Shown: positions 1 through 8,334 of the stretch, one piece after another
How the letters are laid out: each line of letters starts with the position of its first letter
Numbering within the stretch: the stretch's first letter is position 1
Source of the DNA: Candidatus Aciduliprofundum sp.
GTDB taxonomy: Archaea; Thermoplasmatota; Thermoplasmata; Thermoplasmatales; Aciduliprofundaceae
Direction of reading: 5' to 3'
NCBI GenBank assembly: GCA_015523135.1
Contig: WAKY01000127.1
Span: forward strand, 1-20,656
DNA: 20,656 bases
Notes under the pieces: generated by a model
Told to the model about the DNA's origin: nothing
What the model saw: only the letters and a program-made list of their open reading frames with translations
Database searches by the model: none
Position numbers and translations under genes: made by a program

Positions 1-1455
1 ATGCTAGATATAAAGGGTCCTGAAATTAGAATTGCAGAATGCAGGAAGAAATTCGTTAAGAATGGAGAAAAGGTGAGCATAGGTGAGGATGGTGATATAG
101 AATTAAATCAAAAAATCGTGTATGAGCATTTATCTCCGGGCACATACTTGCTTATTCATGATGGTGAAATTGAGCTGAGAATAGAGGAAACGAAAGATGG
201 AGTAGCAATAGCTGAGGTTATTCAGGGAGGCATAATTGCGCCACACATGGGGGTGAATATTCCAGGTATCCATATCCCCATCCCATACATACAAGAGAGA
301 GATAGGGAATTTATGAAAGCTCTTATACCTGTAGATTTCATTGCCGCTTCATTCACCCGTAGCGCTTCGGACATTGTTGCCCTTAGAAGATTTATGGAAG
401 AAATTGGGTTGGAGGGGCAAATAATTGCAAAGATAGAGAATCAAGAAGGAGTGAATAATATAGACGAGATATTGGAGATAAGTGATGGGATAATGGTGGC
501 TAGAGGGGACCTAGGTACAGAGATACCCGTTGAAAATTTACCCCAGATTCAAAAGTATTTGCTCAAAAAAGCCATAGAGAAGGGTAAAATAGGAGTAATT
601 GCAACCCAAATTTTAGAGAGTATGATAAGAAATCCACAGCCCACAAGGGCTGAAGTATCAGATATAGCCAATGCAGTGTTGGACGGGGCTGATGCCCTTA
701 TGCTCTCTGGAGAAACTGCCATGGGAAAATATCCAATTGAGGCAGTAAAGATGCTTGTAAGAGTAGCAGAGAAAGCAGATACCATGGTTGAAAACAGGAA
801 ATTTTTAGAGCTCAAAGGTTCTCTTTCAGAGAGTTTAAGCAATGCTGCAGTTCTCCTTGCTAAAGAAATTGATGCAGATGCGATACTTGTACTTACTCGC
901 ACAGGAAAAAGTGCAAGATTAATCTCTAGGCACAAGCCTCCCATGAAAATCTTGGCAGCTACATATTCTCAAAGAACATTGCGCACCTGCTCAATTTACT
1001 GGGGTGTTGAGACATTTTTGATTGATAAATTTGAGTATGCAGAAAATGCTTTAAAGAATGCAATTGAAAAAGCTGAAAATAGGGGTTTGCTTAAAAGGGG
1101 CGATGTAATAGTAATTGCTGGTGGAAAACCTTCAGGAATTCCAGGCACGACTAACTTTGTATGGGTTCAAATAGTTGGAGATGTAATTGCAAGGGGAAAG
1201 GGCTATGGAGAGAGAAGAATAAGAGGAAAAATTTGTAGAAATGCAGAGAATTGCGATATTCTGCTTGTGTCTCAGTGGAAAGATGTTGAGATGGAAGGAG
1301 TTAAAGGCATAGTTATAGAAGCAAATATATACGAGCCATCAAAACTTATAGATCTCTCAAAGAAGGGAATTTCTATCTTGGCAGGCACTGGAAAAATAAA
1401 AATTGAAAATGAAATAGTTACTTTAGACCCAGAGAGAGGCGTACTTTGGAAGTAA
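1..1455 (+). CDS. pyk: pyruvate kinase, 5' end cut by window edge
   Basis: Pyruvate kinase transfers phosphate from phosphoenolpyruvate to ADP, the last step of glycolysis, in the cytoplasm. The visible 484 residues begin in the conserved LDIKGPEIR motif, which in full-length enzymes lies some 70 residues in, so the ATG at position 1 is an internal Met and the true start lies upstream. The family signature AKIENQEG is near residue 143 and the metal-binding GIMVARGDLG near 163. ATQILESM, PTRAEVSDIANAV and LMLSGETAMG follow. The C-terminal allosteric domain has GDVIVIAGG near 365. After about residue 395 there is an extra domain resembling the PEP-utiliser swivel domain attached to Bacillus-type pyruvate kinases, ending in ISILAGTGK and a final Asp-Pro-Glu-Arg segment. 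It lacks the TSH histidine motif, so it is probably structural. The 3' end overlaps the convergent minus-strand gene by 33 bp. Identity is secure; only the N-terminus is missing. Confidence 0.96.
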   Translation: MLDIKGPEIRIAECRKKFVKNGEKVSIGEDGDIELNQKIVYEHLSPGTYLLIHDGEIELRIEETKDGVAIAEVIQGGIIAPHMGVNIPGIHIPIPYIQERDREFMKALIPVDFIAASFTRSASDIVALRRFMEEIGLEGQIIAKIENQEGVNNIDEILEISDGIMVARGDLGTEIPVENLPQIQKYLLKKAIEKGKIGVIATQILESMIRNPQPTRAEVSDIANAVLDGADALMLSGETAMGKYPIEAVKMLVRVAEKADTMVENRKFLELKGSLSESLSNAAVLLAKEIDADAILVLTRTGKSARLISRHKPPMKILAATYSQRTLRTCSIYWGVETFLIDKFEYAENALKNAIEKAENRGLLKRGDVIVIAGGKPSGIPGTTNFVWVQIVGDVIARGKGYGERRIRGKICRNAENCDILLVSQWKDVEMEGVKGIVIEANIYEPSKLIDLSKKGISILAGTGKIKIENEIVTLDPERGVLWK

Positions 1456-4400
1456 ATTTATCCATGCTCTGAATATTGCCTGTATGGTTGTATGCGCTTG
1501 TAGCTCAAGGGTTATATCAGATGGTCTATCAATCTTATTTCTCTCTTTTTGAATGTGCAATGGATTCGTTAAGTTATGCTGTTTACAAGGTTTGATGACA
1601 GTATTATTCTCTTTTTGATAGTTTGTATGAGTAACAGCAGATGCTGTGCTGCTAGTCCAAAGATAATTGTTCTGAACACCAATAGTAGAGGCATAACCCT
1701 CGCCATAAACCACAACATCATCTATGAATACTCCGTAGGGATCATTGGGATCGGCATAAGTGGGATAATCCGTGTTGTTAGTTACTACTCTAAATCTTAT
1801 TTCAATACTCTTACCCGCCCATCCGCTTATATCACAATTTATTCTCACTAACGTGCCCGAATTTACCCATCCATAATTACCATCTGTACTGGTTCCAGAT
1901 ATTCCCCCAGTACCACTTGCACCCCATCCTATTCTAACACCGTAAGTTATAGAACTCCAAGTCATTCCGTTATCATCACTTATTTCCAAGCGTACGGTAG
2001 CAGGTGGTACTCCAGCAGCAGAATTTAAATTAAAGCGAATCCAGAAGTAAAGATAGGCTGTTCTTGCAGTGCTTAAATCTATCTGCTTTGTGATTAAAGA
2101 GGAATCAACACCTTGGGGCAAAGCCCAGTTATTGGTTGAGAATCCATAAGCCCAAGCATAATCTCCAGAATGAGCTTTCTCTGACCCTGAACCTCCAAAA
2201 TTATGTAATTGCCATAAATCCTTGGAGCTGTCCGATGTAATGTAAATCTTCACATCATCGAGATACCACCCCATAGCAGGATCCCATCCATTATTTGGCC
2301 CAACTCCGCCGAATTGTACAAGCATAAACACTATCCTTATGTACTTGAAATCAGAGAGATATGATGTTAGATCCACTGAAATGTAATCCCAACTAAACGA
2401 GCCATCACCACTTCTACCATTGAAACACCAGTAAGGCTTGGTGCCATATTTATCTACAAATCCATTTTGGTTTCCATCTATCTTTGGTCCTCCTGTTGTT
2501 GCATACTTATTAACTCCAGAAATCTTTAAGTTACCCGTATAAGATTGTGTAGGCATAAGATAAATTCTATAAGATGAATCCCACACCCAAGAGTTTTCAT
2601 CATTTGATCCCCATAGATAAATTATGCCTCCATTGGTGCCCTGTGTCATCCAGTACTTTGTCCAGAAAGTAAGAAGTGCTCTCTTTGCACCTGAAACCTC
2701 AACGGGCTGAGTTATGAAATAAGTATAATTCGCTTTTACATCCACAACAGAGGAATAATCCGCAGGTATAGTTCCTCCAGATCCCCCAGAGCTTGAAGAT
2801 GGTGGGGTGTAATCTATGTAATACACAACCATCACATCGTCTATTGCTATATAGTCATTAGTGTTAACAACGGTTATATTTATAGTATAAGTAGCCAAAT
2901 CGTATATAGAAACAGGTATAGTAACAGAATAATATGCCTCATCAGTGTCCGATAAAACATTAGTAAGCGTTGTAAGAAGTTGACCATTAGCATATACATT
3001 AATAGTGGCATCAGGATAATCGCTATCATCATAGTTATCTCCAACCCAGAATCTTATTTCTGCACCCTTTATAGCATAACTACCAGGATAATGATATTTA
3101 AGAACATCTCCAGGATATATAACATGCTCCATATAAGAGCCAGTCGTATCAGTTTGTGCTACCCAGTATCTATCTCTCCAATATCCACTACTTTGACTTT
3201 TATAGTAATAGTTTCCATCATTCGTAGAAACAATGGTAAAGCCACTCTGCTTCCACTTACCCAAGAAGCCTGGAGTATTGGCATCATCAGGGGTACCTGT
3301 ACCTCCCTCATCTGCATAAGCCCTGAATCCATCGGAAAATACTACCACACCAAGACCTTGGATGGTATTTGAGGCATACAAGTTATCCCCGAAATCGCCT
3401 GCATAAGAAGACATTGGTGCTACTGCTCTAAGTCCACCCGTTGTCTGCTGAATTAGAAGTTGTATAAATGTGGTAAATACCTGCTCTATAGCTACAGGAT
3501 CATCTTCAAATAAGCCCATTGATATTCTTCCTTGAGACGAGTTTCCAATGGGGAATAAACGCCCATCCCACGCATCCGGAGCTACCGAGATTGCAAGAAG
3601 ATTATAGGGGATCTTGAGAAGCCCACTGGATACATATTTCTGATAATTTTTTATAACTCCATCTTCTACTTCATAACTACCAGTACCTGGCGCATAATTA
3701 TATTTTGCTCCATTATCCGGACCATAAGTATCGGAGTTGCTTAAACCGTCAGTCAGCACCAGTATACCTCTGGTGGCATCTTCTCTATTACTATTATCTG
3801 CTGAGTATTTATCCATATAGTAAACTGCCCAAGATAGTGTATCATATAAGGGAGTCCCTCCTCCTGCCCTAATATGTTTTAAATTTGAAATTATATTTTG
3901 TAAATTATTAGAGGTTACGTATGTGAATCTCATATATTTTTCAGGATGGCCTGAACCGTCAAAGGTAAAAACTGCAACTCTATCTTGGGATCCCAATTCT
4001 TTAACCGCGTCAATAGCCGCCTTAATAGCAACATCAATTCTGGTATTTGATCTACCATCTCCATTTACATCTCCAACATTTGCGCCAGGCACATGAATAT
4101 TCATACTACCAGATGTATCTATCACAAATATAACATCAATCGGTTTTCTCTTGTTTAATCTTGGAGACTCGGGCATCCAAAATGCACTAGGGGCAGAATG
4201 ATAAGATCCTCCGGTAAAATTAAGAACCTTGGTATCATTTGTATAAAAAGTGTCTGTATCTTGAGTATATGTTCCATCGCTATCTGTATCTCCACTCAAA
4301 CTCCAATCCCAATCACCAACCACATTTGTACTAACATCTTTGCGATTTATAAAATCCAAAGGTGATTCTCCATTTATATCAAGCACTGTGGCCTCATGAA

Positions 4401-7400
4401 TCCAATTTCCAGCACCATTCTCCATGTTATCCCAGAAGTAATAAACTCTGACAGTTTTAATTGCTTCATTATTGAAATTGAAAATTTCTCTATTATTATA
4501 AGATGTGCCGTTGAAAGTAGTTTCCTCCACTTCATTCAACGGATCCACTATTACTCTTATATGTCTGGCGGCGCTTGCAAACATTGGAGTCCATTTTATC
4601 TCCACTTGGGCATATTCCCCTCCAGGTACATATACAGTTTTGCTTCCTATCCAATCAAAATCATCGTAGAAGCGAACAATAGCATTAGTCCCAACAGAGC
4701 CATAGTTATACACAATAGTACGAATCATATAAGACCTTCCTATGATTGGGGGAAGGTTAGGTATACTACCTCCATAAGTAATATTTATATCAGAATTGTA
4801 TGTAGCTAACTCTGGCTTAAGTGGTTGATATCCAAACCAGTTAAATAGCTTATAAATTAGTAATGCCCTAGCTTGTGCGGCAGGTGAATATGGCTTAGTT
4901 ATACTCTCATTTTTGAGTCCAAATATACCTATCACATTACTCAAGTCAAACGGTACAATTCCATATTTACTTCCACTTTGGGGGGCTGTTGATACTAAAC
5001 CGTATCCTGTAGCGCTTATAGAGTTCTGGTACTCAGAGGAAATATTTTCAAGATTAAGATATCCTGATGTTATGGGTACATATTTTCTGAATAGAGCCTT
5101 TGAGTTATTGGACGAAATGTTATATAGATGGGTATTTTGATTTATAACTATACTCATTCCATTACTTACACTATTAACATTATTTATTCCGTAGAGCACA
5201 CTTTCACTAGATACTGTATCTCTTCCATTTAGATTAATACCTAAATAATTGACTAGTTGGGAATTACTCAATATCTCTGCAGTTAAATCACTACCTATAA
5301 ACAACTGTGCTGTATTTGGATTATTACTCATAGAGTCGATTATTGCATCAACATCTCTATTTCCAATATGTGTGTTTGCCCAAATTATTAGGTTATACTG
5401 TGCAAAATAATCTCCTGTAGAATAGTCAGTTGGCAATGGTTTTGAGTTAGTATCCAGAGTTTTATACATGTACCCCAAATTTTGAAGAGTATTTATAATA
5501 TCATTCCTCTCATTTACTGACGAGGTACTGCTGCTATTGTAAACTACCAAAGTGGAGAAGTGTACAAAAACACTGGTATCAATGATATTTTTATTAATTA
5601 TGTTATTCTGGTAATTTGTCTCTTGGATAGTGCGGTACGGGTTCACAATAGCAGTAAGCACATGCTCACCTGTTTGGGTAGGTATCCAAGTAAAATTAAC
5701 AGTAACAAATCCACCATCTGGAGGGATAACTCCCGTAGAGTTTGGATTTGTAGTATTTATATCTAAAGAGACTACACCATCAACCTCAAGCAAAACTTCA
5801 CTAGAAAGATCGTCGCCCCCATTATTCGATACTACGACGCTTATATGAACAGGCTGTTTGTATAAAGGATTTCTTGGAGTTATGCTCATATCTTCAACCG
5901 CCAGATCATTACCTGCCCTACCTGAAAGATTGGCGAGCCATTTAAGCACACGGTATGCTATAAAATCCTGAGCATAGTAATGATGAATTCTTGACATTTC
6001 AAATCCCATGAAAACAACCTTTCCACCCATGGATTTTATAGTGCTATAGTCTTTATAAACTGCTACTGTACTATAACTAGTTAAGGGATTTCCTGGTATA
6101 TGCCCCACTAAGAAGCTTTTGAGAGTACCAAGACTGTTGAAATATATAGTATCGTTGCCGTTATCCGCATTATCTCTATTTATTATTTCATCACTAATAA
6201 CGTCACCCTGGAATGTAGTCAGATTTATGGGAGTATTTTTGACACCCTTAATCATATCCATTTGGTTAGTATATATCCCTATATTCTGATCATTCAAAAT
6301 AGTTCTTAAATTTGTAGCAGATATTTCTTGACTTGTGAGCCAGAGAGCTCCTCCTTTGTTATACACAAAGTTCTGTAAAATTGCAGCCTGCTCAGAAGTA
6401 ATGGGATTCTCTTTATATCCAGTCTCCCAAATAACAAGATCATGGTAATAGATATCATTTCTTAACTGCCCGATATTTATGCTACTTTTATCAATATCAT
6501 ATTTATAACCGGCCGTATCAAGATAATATTTGTAATATCTGCTTGTATCCAAAGGAGAGCCTTCTGCATACCCATCATCATCTACTAGAAGAATGCTAGG
6601 CAAAACAGTAAGGGATATCTTAGCTGTATCACTGTACTTATTTGGATTTTGAATAGGAGTCACATTTATTATCTCAAATATTAATTCATGAGATCCGGAT
6701 ACCTTTGAGACGATATCCTCACCATTATCGTTAGCCCCAACGTTTTCCCATATGAATGATATAGTAGTTTCTCCTGCAGCCGCTACCGTATAATTCATAG
6801 TTTCTGAAGGAAGATACTCTGAGGAGCCAAAATTAGTTTTTATAGGTATAATACCTTCTGGGTTAGATGCGCTTTTATATCCCCAATATTTATCAAATAC
6901 TCTTAATTTGAATGTTGCACCAGTACCTCCTAGGTTTTCAATGATTACGGATACTTGAACATTATCTCCATGAGTAGGATCTACCGTGCTCAGAGTAATG
7001 AACTTTGGATCTATATATAAATCAGGGGACTTAGATTGAGTCCCTCTACTTACAAATATATGCGCTGGATAACTCACTACTAAATTTTGCGAGCCTGACA
7101 ATCCATAATTTATTATGATCTTTACAGCATAAGGCCTTAAAATATCCAAGGATTCATTTGCTTTAAAATTAACAATTGTGGTAAATGCATTCCCTCCAGA
7201 ATAATTCATATCTTTTATGGGAGATCCCTCAATAGAATATTTTAAGATACTCTCTGAAAAATCCAGAGTAACATTATATTTGCTAACATCATTATTATCA
7301 GGATCAAATATTATAGCTTTGAATGTGGCTGACTTTCCTAAAATAGGTGGTGCTGGTGAAGTTGTTAACCCAACTAGGATAGGAGGCATATTGGTTCTAC

Positions 7401-7890
7401 CTTGCAATTTAGTAGACCATATTATATTACCTGTGTTTTTATCTAAAAGAGTTACACCTATATTCAAAGCTTTAATATCCTCCATTTTTGGATAAACAAA
7501 TCCGTCCCAAGAGGATTTATAATAAAAACTCTCACCTTGAGAAAATTTTCCATCTTTATCAAAGGGTTGATTTGAAAAATTTGACCAAGATAACATATGT
7601 TGCTTAGCTGTAAAATCAATTACAACTATAAACATAGTTCTCCAATCAACCAAACTCTCTCCACCAACATTCTTAACTGTTATATTAAGGTAATAATATC
7701 CATTTGCATTTTGTTCAATCTTCATATTTGCATCAAATTGTGCATATATTCTCTCCTTAGGAGTGGGCATTGTACTTACATAATAAAACACCGTGGAGAA
7801 TAACATAACGGTTATCAGTAAGATAAGTATGCTACCTAACACTTCTGAAACACCTTTCTCTTTTTTATATAGTCTCCCCTTTACTTTCAT
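1423..7890 (-). CDS. giant pilin-headed surface protein with CARDB-like, vWA and jelly-roll domains
   Basis: Very large (2155 aa) predicted cell-surface protein; function not known. The N-terminus, KKEKG then VSEVLG and a hydrophobic stretch to about residue 40, resembles archaeal type IV pilins with a class III signal peptide processed after Gly13. Residues 45-165 look like the pilin globular part. Then follow a beta-rich module (170-280), a CARDB-like domain (290-425), an amidotransferase/ThuA-like fold starting LLVDDDG near 430, a second CARDB (660-770), a second amidotransferase-like fold (775-1020) and a third CARDB (1025-1145). A vWA domain at 1250-1480 has a complete MIDAS: DTSGS at 1258-1262, GGGTP near 1343 and LTDG near 1377. 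Three jelly-roll/MAM-like segments with DDV motifs follow (about 1505-1690, 1710-1875, 1890-2065), the first two separated by a Ser/Gly linker. I see only three cysteines, all in the C-terminal third. The last 90 residues have a different, basic composition. A TATA box 26 nt upstream of the ATG suggests a leaderless mRNA. Likely role, by inference: adhesin or sensor anchored through, or assembled into, a pilus-like structure. Confidence 0.85.
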   Translation of the reverse strand: MKVKGRLYKKEKGVSEVLGSILILLITVMLFSTVFYYVSTMPTPKERIYAQFDANMKIEQNANGYYYLNITVKNVGGESLVDWRTMFIVVIDFTAKQHMLSWSNFSNQPFDKDGKFSQGESFYYKSSWDGFVYPKMEDIKALNIGVTLLDKNTGNIIWSTKLQGRTNMPPILVGLTTSPAPPILGKSATFKAIIFDPDNNDVSKYNVTLDFSESILKYSIEGSPIKDMNYSGGNAFTTIVNFKANESLDILRPYAVKIIINYGLSGSQNLVVSYPAHIFVSRGTQSKSPDLYIDPKFITLSTVDPTHGDNVQVSVIIENLGGTGATFKLRVFDKYWGYKSASNPEGIIPIKTNFGSSEYLPSETMNYTVAAAGETTISFIWENVGANDNGEDIVSKVSGSHELIFEIINVTPIQNPNKYSDTAKISLTVLPSILLVDDDGYAEGSPLDTSRYYKYYLDTAGYKYDIDKSSINIGQLRNDIYYHDLVIWETGYKENPITSEQAAILQNFVYNKGGALWLTSQEISATNLRTILNDQNIGIYTNQMDMIKGVKNTPINLTTFQGDVISDEIINRDNADNGNDTIYFNSLGTLKSFLVGHIPGNPLTSYSTVAVYKDYSTIKSMGGKVVFMGFEMSRIHHYYAQDFIAYRVLKWLANLSGRAGNDLAVEDMSITPRNPLYKQPVHISVVVSNNGGDDLSSEVLLEVDGVVSLDINTTNPNSTGVIPPDGGFVTVNFTWIPTQTGEHVLTAIVNPYRTIQETNYQNNIINKNIIDTSVFVHFSTLVVYNSSSTSSVNERNDIINTLQNLGYMYKTLDTNSKPLPTDYSTGDYFAQYNLIIWANTHIGNRDVDAIIDSMSNNPNTAQLFIGSDLTAEILSNSQLVNYLGINLNGRDTVSSESVLYGINNVNSVSNGMSIVINQNTHLYNISSNNSKALFRKYVPITSGYLNLENISSEYQNSISATGYGLVSTAPQSGSKYGIVPFDLSNVIGIFGLKNESITKPYSPAAQARALLIYKLFNWFGYQPLKPELATYNSDINITYGGSIPNLPPIIGRSYMIRTIVYNYGSVGTNAIVRFYDDFDWIGSKTVYVPGGEYAQVEIKWTPMFASAARHIRVIVDPLNEVEETTFNGTSYNNREIFNFNNEAIKTVRVYYFWDNMENGAGNWIHEATVLDINGESPLDFINRKDVSTNVVGDWDWSLSGDTDSDGTYTQDTDTFYTNDTKVLNFTGGSYHSAPSAFWMPESPRLNKRKPIDVIFVIDTSGSMNIHVPGANVGDVNGDGRSNTRIDVAIKAAIDAVKELGSQDRVAVFTFDGSGHPEKYMRFTYVTSNNLQNIISNLKHIRAGGGTPLYDTLSWAVYYMDKYSADNSNREDATRGILVLTDGLSNSDTYGPDNGAKYNYAPGTGSYEVEDGVIKNYQKYVSSGLLKIPYNLLAISVAPDAWDGRLFPIGNSSQGRISMGLFEDDPVAIEQVFTTFIQLLIQQTTGGLRAVAPMSSYAGDFGDNLYASNTIQGLGVVVFSDGFRAYADEGGTGTPDDANTPGFLGKWKQSGFTIVSTNDGNYYYKSQSSGYWRDRYWVAQTDTTGSYMEHVIYPGDVLKYHYPGSYAIKGAEIRFWVGDNYDDSDYPDATINVYANGQLLTTLTNVLSDTDEAYYSVTIPVSIYDLATYTINITVVNTNDYIAIDDVMVVYYIDYTPPSSSSGGSGGTIPADYSSVVDVKANYTYFITQPVEVSGAKRALLTFWTKYWMTQGTNGGIIYLWGSNDENSWVWDSSYRIYLMPTQSYTGNLKISGVNKYATTGGPKIDGNQNGFVDKYGTKPYWCFNGRSGDGSFSWDYISVDLTSYLSDFKYIRIVFMLVQFGGVGPNNGWDPAMGWYLDDVKIYITSDSSKDLWQLHNFGGSGSEKAHSGDYAWAYGFSTNNWALPQGVDSSLITKQIDLSTARTAYLYFWIRFNLNSAAGVPPATVRLEISDDNGMTWSSITYGVRIGWGASGTGGISGTSTDGNYGWVNSGTLVRINCDISGWAGKSIEIRFRVVTNNTDYPTYADPNDPYGVFIDDVVVYGEGYASTIGVQNNYLWTSSTASAVTHTNYQKENNTVIKPCKQHNLTNPLHIQKERNKIDRPSDITLELQAHTTIQAIFRAWINLLPKYASLWV

Positions 7891-7911
7891 ACTTACCCTA
7901 TTGCTTCGTGT

Positions 7912-7921
7912 ATTATTTAAA
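7912..7921 (-). promoter_or_regulatory. TATA box of the giant surface-protein gene
   Basis: On the minus strand this reads TTTAAATAAT, centred 26 nt before the ATG at 7890. At the usual archaeal spacing, transcription would start at or next to the start codon, so the mRNA is probably leaderless. Confidence 0.6.
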
Positions 7922-7955
7922 CTTTATGGGGTACATACCATTTTAATTGGCATAA

Positions 7956-7966
7956 GATTAAAATAC
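7956..7966 (+). promoter_or_regulatory. TATA box of tRNA-Val
   Basis: The sequence GATTAAAATAC is centred about 27 nt upstream of the first base of the mature tRNA (7988), which fits the archaeal box A to start distance. Lies back to back with the promoter of the divergent giant gene. Confidence 0.5.
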
Positions 7967-7987
7967 CCAACTTCTATAATCCATCAA

Positions 7988-8092
<105 letters not shown>

Positions 8093-8111
8093 TACCCAGA
8101 AAGAATTTTTA

Positions 8112-8152
8112 AAAGGGAAGAGAGTAGAGAGAGAAACCGTAGGTGTCTCTTC
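8112..8152 (+). repeat. 41-nt structured repeat, copy 1 (candidate ncRNA or leader element)
   Basis: This copy matches the segment at 8271-8311 at 34 of 41 positions with no gaps. The last 24 nt (8129-8152) contain a hairpin: stem AGAGA (8130-8134) with TCTCT (8146-8150), extended by a G-T pair, around the conserved loop AACCGTAGGTG. All four differences from copy 2 in this hairpin fall in the stem and are paired A-T to G-C swaps. A second hairpin follows (8153-8161 with 8171-8179). No open reading frame covers the element. Confidence 0.7.
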
Positions 8153-8215
8153 CTAAGGAACTCGCTGGTGGTTCCTAAGAAAAGTGCTTTATTCTAAAAA
8201 GAAGTAAGTCCCTTT
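8129..8215 (+). ncRNA. candidate structured RNA region between tRNA-Val and birA
   Basis: Hand folding gives three consecutive hairpins: 8129-8151 (the conserved repeat hairpin), 8153-8179 (eight pairs with one A-A mismatch and a 9-nt loop) and a weak one at 8187-8208. The segment AAAGGGA at 8112-8118 can pair with TCCCTTT at 8209-8215 to close the three into a multi-branched domain of about 104 nt. A TATA-like ATTTTTAAAA at about 8105-8114 would start transcription near 8135, inside the first stem, so the 5' end is uncertain and co-transcription with the tRNA is possible. It does not match SRP RNA, RNase P RNA, box C/D or a clear H/ACA RNA. Confidence 0.4.
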
Positions 8216-8277
8216 AAAAATATTACAGCCCTCCTGTGTAGGGCGCTGCTTATTACTATTTAGATCTGCTAAAGGGA
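8209..8277 (+). other. stem enclosing a second hairpin, upstream of birA
   Basis: TCCCTTTA (8209-8216) is perfectly complementary to TAAAGGGA (8270-8277). Between them lies a hairpin, CAGCCCT (8226-8232) with AGGGCGCTG (8240-8248), which has a 2-nt bulge and a 7-nt loop. The TTTAAAAATATTA at about 8213-8225 also resembles a TATA box. If used, it would give birA a leader of about 90 nt containing repeat copy 2. Structure and promoter readings are alternatives I cannot separate. Confidence 0.4.
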
Positions 8278-8311
8278 GGTGTGTAGAGAGGGGAACCGTA
8301 GGTGCCCCTTC
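8271..8311 (+). repeat. 41-nt structured repeat, copy 2, in the birA leader
   Basis: Second copy of the element at 8112-8152, offset by exactly 159 nt. Its stem is AGGGG (8289-8293) with CCCCT (8305-8309), while copy 1 has AGAGA with TCTCT. The loop AACCGTAGGTG is identical in both. The copy ends 23 nt before the birA ATG. A second small hairpin, AAGGT (8318-8322) with ACCTT (8328-8332), lies between it and the start codon. The AAGG could instead pair with CCTT in the stem of this copy, so mutually exclusive folds are possible. Confidence 0.7.
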
Positions 8312-8334
8312 GTGGAAAAGGTTAATTACCTTCT

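Noticed and set aside
549..944. Open frame on the minus strand inside the pyruvate kinase gene
   Set aside because: Low-complexity antisense shadow of a well-conserved gene; no motif or promoter.
4396..4809. Open frames on the plus strand opposite the giant gene (also 1576-1851, 2980-3372, 7217-7495)
   Set aside because: Antisense shadows in an AT-rich gene; composition rich in Ile, Ser and Tyr, with no recognisable domain.
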